From Novosphingobium sp. (GTDB taxonomy: Bacteria > Pseudomonadota > Alphaproteobacteria > Sphingomonadales > Sphingomonadaceae), in assembly GCA_021299075.1 (NCBI GenBank), contig JAJTFU010000089.1:1-7771 (forward strand): a stretch of 7,771 bases of DNA, given 5' to 3'. A program made the translations under genes and the position numbers. The notes under the pieces are model-generated. The model made no database searches. It was not told the DNA's origin and saw nothing but the letters and a program-made list of their open reading frames with translations. Below are positions 4,370 to 7,771 of this stretch, one piece after another (positions within the stretch are counted from its first letter, which is position 1; each line of letters opens with the position of its first letter).

Positions 4370-5386
4370 ATGCAGACCCACCGCTTAGGCAAATCGGCCA
4401 TCACCGTCACCGACATCTGCATGGGGACCATGACCTTCGGCAACCAGACCGACGAGGCCGAGGCGCACCGCATCCTCGATCGCTGCTTCGATTTCGGGAT
4501 CAACTTCTATGACACCGCCGAGGGCTATCCCGTGCCGCCCGATACTAAGTGGGTGGGGCGGACCGAGGAGATCGTCGGCCGCTGGATGAAGACCAAGCCG
4601 CGCGATGCGATCATCATGGCGACCAAGGTTTCCGGCCCCAGCCACGTCTGGTTCCGCAGCCCCAAGCGCTCCGGCATGACCGCGCTAGATCGCCGCAATA
4701 TCATCACCGCGGTGGAAGACAGCCTGCGCAAGCTGCAGACCGATTACATCGATCTCTACCAGACCCACTGGCCCGACCATGACACGTCCTATGACGAGAC
4801 GATGGAAGTGCTCGACGAGCTGGTGCGCGAAGGCAAGGTGCGGGTTACCGGCTGTTCCAACGAAACCTCTTGGGGCCTGATGAAGTCGATCGCGGCAGCA
4901 GAGCGGCTCGGCACGGTCCGCTACCAGACGATCCAGAACAATTTCAGCCTGAACAACCGCCGGTTCGAGGATGAGCTGGCCCAGGTCTGCCGCAAGGAAG
5001 GGGTCAGCCTGATCCTCTATTCGCCAATCGCCGGCGGGGTGCTGAGCGGCAAGTACCAGGCTGGCGCGCGGCCCGATGGGGCGCGGTTCTCGCGCTATCT
5101 CGGCATGGAAGGGCGCCAGCAGGTCATGGCCAAGCGCTTCGTCAACGAACGCTCGCTCGCCTCAACCGAGCGGTTCATGGCGATTGCCGCCGAAGCCGGG
5201 ATCAGCGCCACGACGCTGGCAGTCGCCTGGTCGAAGCAGCACGATTTCGTCGCCTCGACCATCGTCGGCGTGACGCGCGAGGACCAGCTGGAGGACATCT
5301 TTGCGGCTGGGGACCTGATCCTGTCGGACGAGGTGTTGAAGGCGATCGACAAGGTTTCGAAGGAAATCCGCTACCCGATGGGGTGA
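4370..5386 (+). CDS. Aldo/keto reductase, Tas-like
   Basis: A 338-residue member of the aldo/keto reductase superfamily, NADPH-dependent (beta/alpha)8-barrel oxidoreductases. The catalytic tetrad is readable: Asp48 and Tyr53 in YDTAEGYP, Lys86 in ATKVSGPS, and His133 in YQTHWPDHD. The pattern LGTMTFG-like start (MGTMTFGNQTDEAEAH), YPVPP after the catalytic Tyr, ALDRRNI and LQTDYIDLYQTHWP matches E. coli Tas (346 residues) as I recall it. A C-terminal STIVGVTREDQLEDI is the usual cofactor phosphate-binding region. The ribosome site AGGGAG (4356-4361) supports the ATG at 4370. It stands alone between the rpsB-tsf terminator and the pyrH promoter region, so position says little about its substrate. 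Tas itself was described by suppression of tyrosine auxotrophy; its natural substrate is unclear, and I assign none here. Confidence 0.93.
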   Translation: MQTHRLGKSAITVTDICMGTMTFGNQTDEAEAHRILDRCFDFGINFYDTAEGYPVPPDTKWVGRTEEIVGRWMKTKPRDAIIMATKVSGPSHVWFRSPKRSGMTALDRRNIITAVEDSLRKLQTDYIDLYQTHWPDHDTSYDETMEVLDELVREGKVRVTGCSNETSWGLMKSIAAAERLGTVRYQTIQNNFSLNNRRFEDELAQVCRKEGVSLILYSPIAGGVLSGKYQAGARPDGARFSRYLGMEGRQQVMAKRFVNERSLASTERFMAIAAEAGISATTLAVAWSKQHDFVASTIVGVTREDQLEDIFAAGDLILSDEVLKAIDKVSKEIRYPMG

Positions 5387-5398
5387 GCGGGGCGGTTT

Positions 5399-5424
5399 GC
5401 CGGGGGCTTGCAACGCCTCCCGGC
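5399..5424 (+). terminator. Terminator-like hairpin after the aldo/keto reductase
   Basis: GCCGGGGGC (5399-5407) pairs with GCCTCCCGGC (5415-5424), 9 bp with one bulged T, around a 7-nt loop. The sequence after it, TTGGCTTTG, is only weakly T-rich, so termination may be partial. It lies 12 nt beyond the reductase stop codon. Confidence 0.45.
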
Positions 5425-5429
5425 TTGGC

Positions 5430-5461
5430 TTTGCGCGGTCCTCGGTATAAGGCCGCGCAAA
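5430..5461 (+). promoter_or_regulatory. Candidate pyrH promoter inside an inverted repeat
   Basis: TATAAG (5446-5451) is a good -10, with TTGGCT (5425-5430, 15-bp spacer) or CTTGGC (5424-5429, 16-bp spacer) as a fair -35. The -10 lies in the 14-nt centre of a perfect 9-bp inverted repeat, TTTGCGCGG (5430-5438) and CCGCGCAAA (5453-5461). Transcription would start near 5458, giving a leader of only about 20-30 nt before pyrH. The dyad is placed as an operator for a dimeric regulator would be; which regulator is unknown. Confidence 0.45.
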
Positions 5462-5475
5462 CCCCAGTGAGAGCG

Positions 5476-6207
5476 ATGCCCAACCCCATGTCCCAGCCCC
5501 GCTACAAGCGTATCCTCCTGAAACTCTCGGGCGAAGTGTTGATGGGGCAGCAGCAATTCGGGATCGATCCCGAATTCGTGGCCGAGCTGGCCGCCGAGGT
5601 GAAAGCTGCCAAGGAATCGGGCCTCGAAATCTGTCTCGTCATTGGCGGTGGCAATATCTTCCGCGGGATGGCCGGGGCGGCCAAGGGCATGGACCGGGCC
5701 CAGGCCGATTACATGGGCATGCTCGCCACGGTCATGAATGCGCTCGCCATGCAGAACGCGCTGGAGCAGCTGGGCGTGCCGACCCGCGTCCAGTCGGCGA
5801 TCGAGATGGACAAGGTCTGCGAACCCGTCATCCGCCGCCGGGCCGAACGGCACCTTGAAAAAGGGCGGGTGGTGATCTTCGCCGCTGGCGTTGGCGCACC
5901 CTATTTCACCACCGATTCCGGTGCCGCGCTGCGCGCCGCCGAAATGAAGTGCGATGCCTTGCTGAAGGGCACCTCGGTTGACGGGGTCTATGACAGCGAT
6001 CCCAAGACCAATCCCGCAGCCAAGCGTTACGATACAGTCGATTACGACACAGTGCTGGCTGATAACCTGAAGGTTATGGACGCCAGCGCAGTGGCGCTGT
6101 GCCGTGACAACAACATTCCCATCGTCGTCTTCTCGATCCGCGAACAGGGCAACCTGGCCAAGGTGCTTGCCGGACAGGGGACGCAGACAATCGTGAAGAA
6201 GGGTTAG
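5476..6207 (+). CDS. pyrH: UMP kinase
   Basis: Phosphorylates UMP to UDP with ATP in pyrimidine nucleotide synthesis; a cytoplasmic hexamer of the amino-acid-kinase fold, usually activated by GTP and inhibited by UTP. Visible motifs are KLSGE (residues 16-20, phosphate binding), GGGNIFRG (57-64), FTTDSGAALRAAE around Asp147 (UMP and ATP contacts) and KGTSVDGVYDSDPK. The ATG at 5476 gives 243 residues and has a weak, close GTGAGAG (5467-5473); the ATG at 5488 gives 239 residues, starts MSQPRYKRILLKL and matches the usual sphingomonad N-terminus better but lacks a ribosome site. The choice is open. The frame is open further up to a GTG at 5383, but that lies upstream of the predicted promoter. 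It begins the pyrH-frr-uppS-cdsA unit, 4 nt from frr. Confidence 0.95.
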   Translation: MPNPMSQPRYKRILLKLSGEVLMGQQQFGIDPEFVAELAAEVKAAKESGLEICLVIGGGNIFRGMAGAAKGMDRAQADYMGMLATVMNALAMQNALEQLGVPTRVQSAIEMDKVCEPVIRRRAERHLEKGRVVIFAAGVGAPYFTTDSGAALRAAEMKCDALLKGTSVDGVYDSDPKTNPAAKRYDTVDYDTVLADNLKVMDASAVALCRDNNIPIVVFSIREQGNLAKVLAGQGTQTIVKKG

Positions 6208-6211
6208 AACC

Positions 6212-6769
6212 ATGGCCAAATACGACAAGGCCGATCTGGAACGCCGCATGAAGGGCGCCGTGGAATCGCTCCGCAGCGACCTGGGCGGTCTGCGCACCGG
6301 CCGCGCCAACACCTCCTTGCTCGATCCGATCACGGTTGAGGTTTACGGCAGCAAGATGCCGCTCAACCAGGTGGCGACCGTCTCCGCGCCCGAGCCGCGG
6401 CTGCTCTCGGTCCAGGTCTGGGACAAGGCCAATGTCACCCCGGTTGAAAAGGCGATCCGCTCGGCCGGGCTGGGCCTAAATCCGATCAACGATGGCAACA
6501 ACATCCGCCTGCCGATCCCCGATCTGACCGAGGATCGTCGCAAGGAACTGGCCAAGCTGGCCCATTCCTATGCCGAAAAGGCCCGCATCGCGATCCGCAA
6601 CGTGCGCCGCGACGGGATCGACGCGCTCAAGGCTGACGAGAACAAGAAGGAAATCTCGGAAGACGAGCGCAAGCGCGGCGAAACCGAGGTCCAGAAGCTG
6701 ACCGATGAAATGATCAAGGAAGCCGATGCGGTCGCGGCCCAGAAGGAACAGGAAATCCTGGGCAAGTGA
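6212..6769 (+). CDS. frr: Ribosome recycling factor
   Basis: Splits the post-termination ribosome together with EF-G so that subunits and mRNA are reused. At 185 residues it has exactly the length of E. coli RRF. Domain II is the insert around residues 31-104, with LDPITVEVYGSKMPLNQVATVS and the later NIRLPIPDLTEDRRKELAK. The conserved RIAIRNVRRDGID holds the Arg that family work shows to be essential. The long C-terminal helix (residues about 135-185) is rich in Lys and Glu, as expected. The ribosome site AAGGG (6200-6204), which overlaps the end of pyrH, supports the ATG. Its TGA overlaps the GTG start of uppS, suggesting translational coupling. Confidence 0.98.
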   Translation: MAKYDKADLERRMKGAVESLRSDLGGLRTGRANTSLLDPITVEVYGSKMPLNQVATVSAPEPRLLSVQVWDKANVTPVEKAIRSAGLGLNPINDGNNIRLPIPDLTEDRRKELAKLAHSYAEKARIAIRNVRRDGIDALKADENKKEISEDERKRGETEVQKLTDEMIKEADAVAAQKEQEILGK

Positions 6770-7458
6770 CGGCCAAGCGCGCCACCCACGGCGCGCGTCA
6801 CGTCGCCATCATCATGGATGGCAACGGGCGCTGGGCCAAGAAGCGCCACCTGCCGCGCGCCGTTGGGCACCAGCGCGGGGTGGAAGCTGTGCGCACCGTC
6901 GTGCGCGCCGCCCGCGAAATGGGGCTTGAGGCGCTAACGCTCTACGCCTTCAGCACCGAGAACTGGCGCCGCCCGGAAGATGAGATTTCGGCGCTGATGG
7001 GGCTGCTCAAGCGCTATATCGTCGCCGATATCGATGAATTCGTGGCCAACAATGTGCGACTGCGGATCATTGGCGATCACACGGCATTGCCTGCTGATGT
7101 CGTCGCCCTGCTGGACGATGCCCTGGCCCGTACGGCTGAAAACGACGGCACCACGCTGGTCATCGCGCTGAATTATGGCGCGCAGGACGAGATTGCCCGC
7201 GCCGCGACCAAGGCCGCGGCCAAGGGGCCGATCACGCCGGCCGCGATCGAGGCGGAGCTGGATACGGCCGGCCTGCCGCCGCTTGACCTGCTGATCCGCA
7301 CCTCGGGCGAAGTGCGCCTGTCCAACTTCCTGCTGTGGCAGGCGGCCTATGCCGAGATGTGGTTTACCGAGGTGCTTTGGCCCGATTTCACGCCCGACCA
7401 CCTGCGCGAGGCACTGGCGGAGTTCACCAAGCGAGAGCGGCGCTATGGTGGACGCTAA
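6766..7458 (+). CDS. uppS: Undecaprenyl diphosphate synthase (cis-prenyltransferase)
   Basis: Adds eight isopentenyl diphosphate units to farnesyl diphosphate in cis configuration, making the C55 carrier precursor for peptidoglycan and other surface polymers. The catalytic Asp18 lies in IIMDGNGRWAKKR, equivalent to Asp26 of E. coli UppS. STENWRRP and the C-terminal RTSGEVRLSNFLLWQ (from Arg178) with YAEMWFTEVLWPDF are further family signatures. Position 183 is Val where I remember Gln as usual (RTSGEQR), a small oddity. The 230-residue length is typical. It starts with GTG overlapping the frr stop as GTGA, with AGGA near 6750 as a distant ribosome site, and overlaps cdsA by 14 nt. Confidence 0.97.
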   Translation: MTAKRATHGARHVAIIMDGNGRWAKKRHLPRAVGHQRGVEAVRTVVRAAREMGLEALTLYAFSTENWRRPEDEISALMGLLKRYIVADIDEFVANNVRLRIIGDHTALPADVVALLDDALARTAENDGTTLVIALNYGAQDEIARAATKAAAKGPITPAAIEAELDTAGLPPLDLLIRTSGEVRLSNFLLWQAAYAEMWFTEVLWPDFTPDHLREALAEFTKRERRYGGR

Positions 7459-7771
7459 GGGCAAGAACGCCGACCTGCCGGTGCGGGTCGCCTCGGCCAT
7501 CGTCGTTGTCGTCATCTCGCTCATCGCGCTGTGGCTTGGCGGCTGGGCCTGGGCCGGGTTCGTGATGGTGGTCGCGGGCGGCGTGCTCTACGAATGGCGA
7601 GCGCTGGTGCGGGCCATGAACCCTTCGCCGCTGCGCGAGACCTTCTGGACGCTGGGCGGGATCCTCTATCTCGCGCCCGCAGCGGCCATGCTGATGCTGA
7701 TGCGCGAGGGGGAGCGCGGCTTTGCCGATGTGCTGACCCTCATTGCGCTGGTCGCCGCGATCGATATCGGC
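7445..7771 (+). CDS. cdsA: Phosphatidate cytidylyltransferase, N-terminal part
   Basis: The frame is open from the ATG at 7445 to the last base of the window (109 codons), so the gene is cut by the window edge, not by mutation. CdsA makes CDP-diacylglycerol from phosphatidate and CTP in the inner membrane; this is the substrate of PssA encoded upstream. Visible are LPVRVASA, then strongly hydrophobic segments at about residues 15-45 and 60-75, a YEWRAL motif between them, and a last stretch ending AAIDIG, where the family's membrane Asp motif begins. The catalytic C-terminal signature is outside the window. The call rests on these features and on the conserved uppS-cdsA order. GAGAG (7433-7437) can serve as ribosome site; the start overlaps the end of uppS by 14 nt, which implies coupled translation. 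Confidence 0.9.
   Translation, partial: MVDAKGKNADLPVRVASAIVVVVISLIALWLGGWAWAGFVMVVAGGVLYEWRALVRAMNPSPLRETFWTLGGILYLAPAAAMLMLMREGERGFADVLTLIALVAAIDIG

Noticed and set aside
5383..5475. Upstream extension of pyrH to a GTG at 5383
   Set aside because: It would translate through the terminator-like hairpin and the promoter, adds 31 residues with no counterpart in UMP kinases, and overlaps the reductase stop.
5371..6333. A 320-codon minus-strand open frame antisense to pyrH
   Set aside because: Long antisense frames are expected in GC-rich genes; the composition is shadow-like, there is no ribosome site, and pyrH on the plus strand has full family motifs.
1..7771. Novel defence, mobile or biosynthetic system
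   Set aside because: All genes but one belong to well-known housekeeping families in an expected order; no transposase, integrase, toxin-antitoxin pair, nuclease or repeat array is present.

Overview
This is a gene-dense, GC-rich stretch of what looks like an alphaproteobacterial chromosome, most likely a sphingomonad (Novosphingobium, Sphingomonas or Erythrobacter type). That assignment rests on the recalled flavour of the proteins (PyrH, S2 with an acidic Ala/Glu tail, PssA), the gene order and an alphaproteobacterial-type LexA site; no database search was possible. Almost everything is chromosomal housekeeping. I see no mobile element, CRISPR array, tRNA, rRNA or phage gene.

Layout, left to right. 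(1) Positions 1-1895, + strand: the 3' end of a FabH-like 3-oxoacyl-ACP synthase III, then psd and pssA. The last two are the two committed steps of phosphatidylethanolamine synthesis in reverse order, joined by a GTGA stop/start overlap. (2) Positions 1843-2091, - strand: a small gene for an 82-residue protein with one hydrophobic N-terminal segment. It converges on pssA and overlaps its 3' end by 53 bp. (3) Positions 2092-2416: a 325-bp divergent intergenic region. Its left half carries a leftward promoter with an exact GTTC-N7-GTTC LexA (SOS) box inside it, extra GTTC/GAAC half-sites and small inverted repeats. Its right half holds the structured leader of rpsB. (4) Positions 2417-4297: rpsB and tsf, separated by two strong hairpins and ended by a clear intrinsic terminator. 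(5) Positions 4370-5386: a stand-alone Tas-like aldo/keto reductase sitting between tsf and pyrH. (6) Positions 5399-7771: a terminator-like hairpin, then a candidate promoter whose -10 lies inside a perfect inverted repeat, then pyrH-frr-uppS-cdsA, very tightly packed; cdsA runs off the window end.

The genes work together in two themes. One is membrane lipid supply: the FabH-like enzyme, CdsA (makes CDP-diacylglycerol), PssA (CDP-diacylglycerol to phosphatidylserine), Psd (phosphatidylserine to phosphatidylethanolamine) and UppS (the lipid carrier for the cell wall). The other is translation and nucleotide supply: S2, EF-Ts, ribosome recycling factor and UMP kinase.

The most interesting signal is the small minus-strand gene. 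It appears to be under LexA control, is membrane-associated or exported by its sequence, and is unrecognised by me. A DNA-damage-induced small membrane protein is a plausible but unproven reading.
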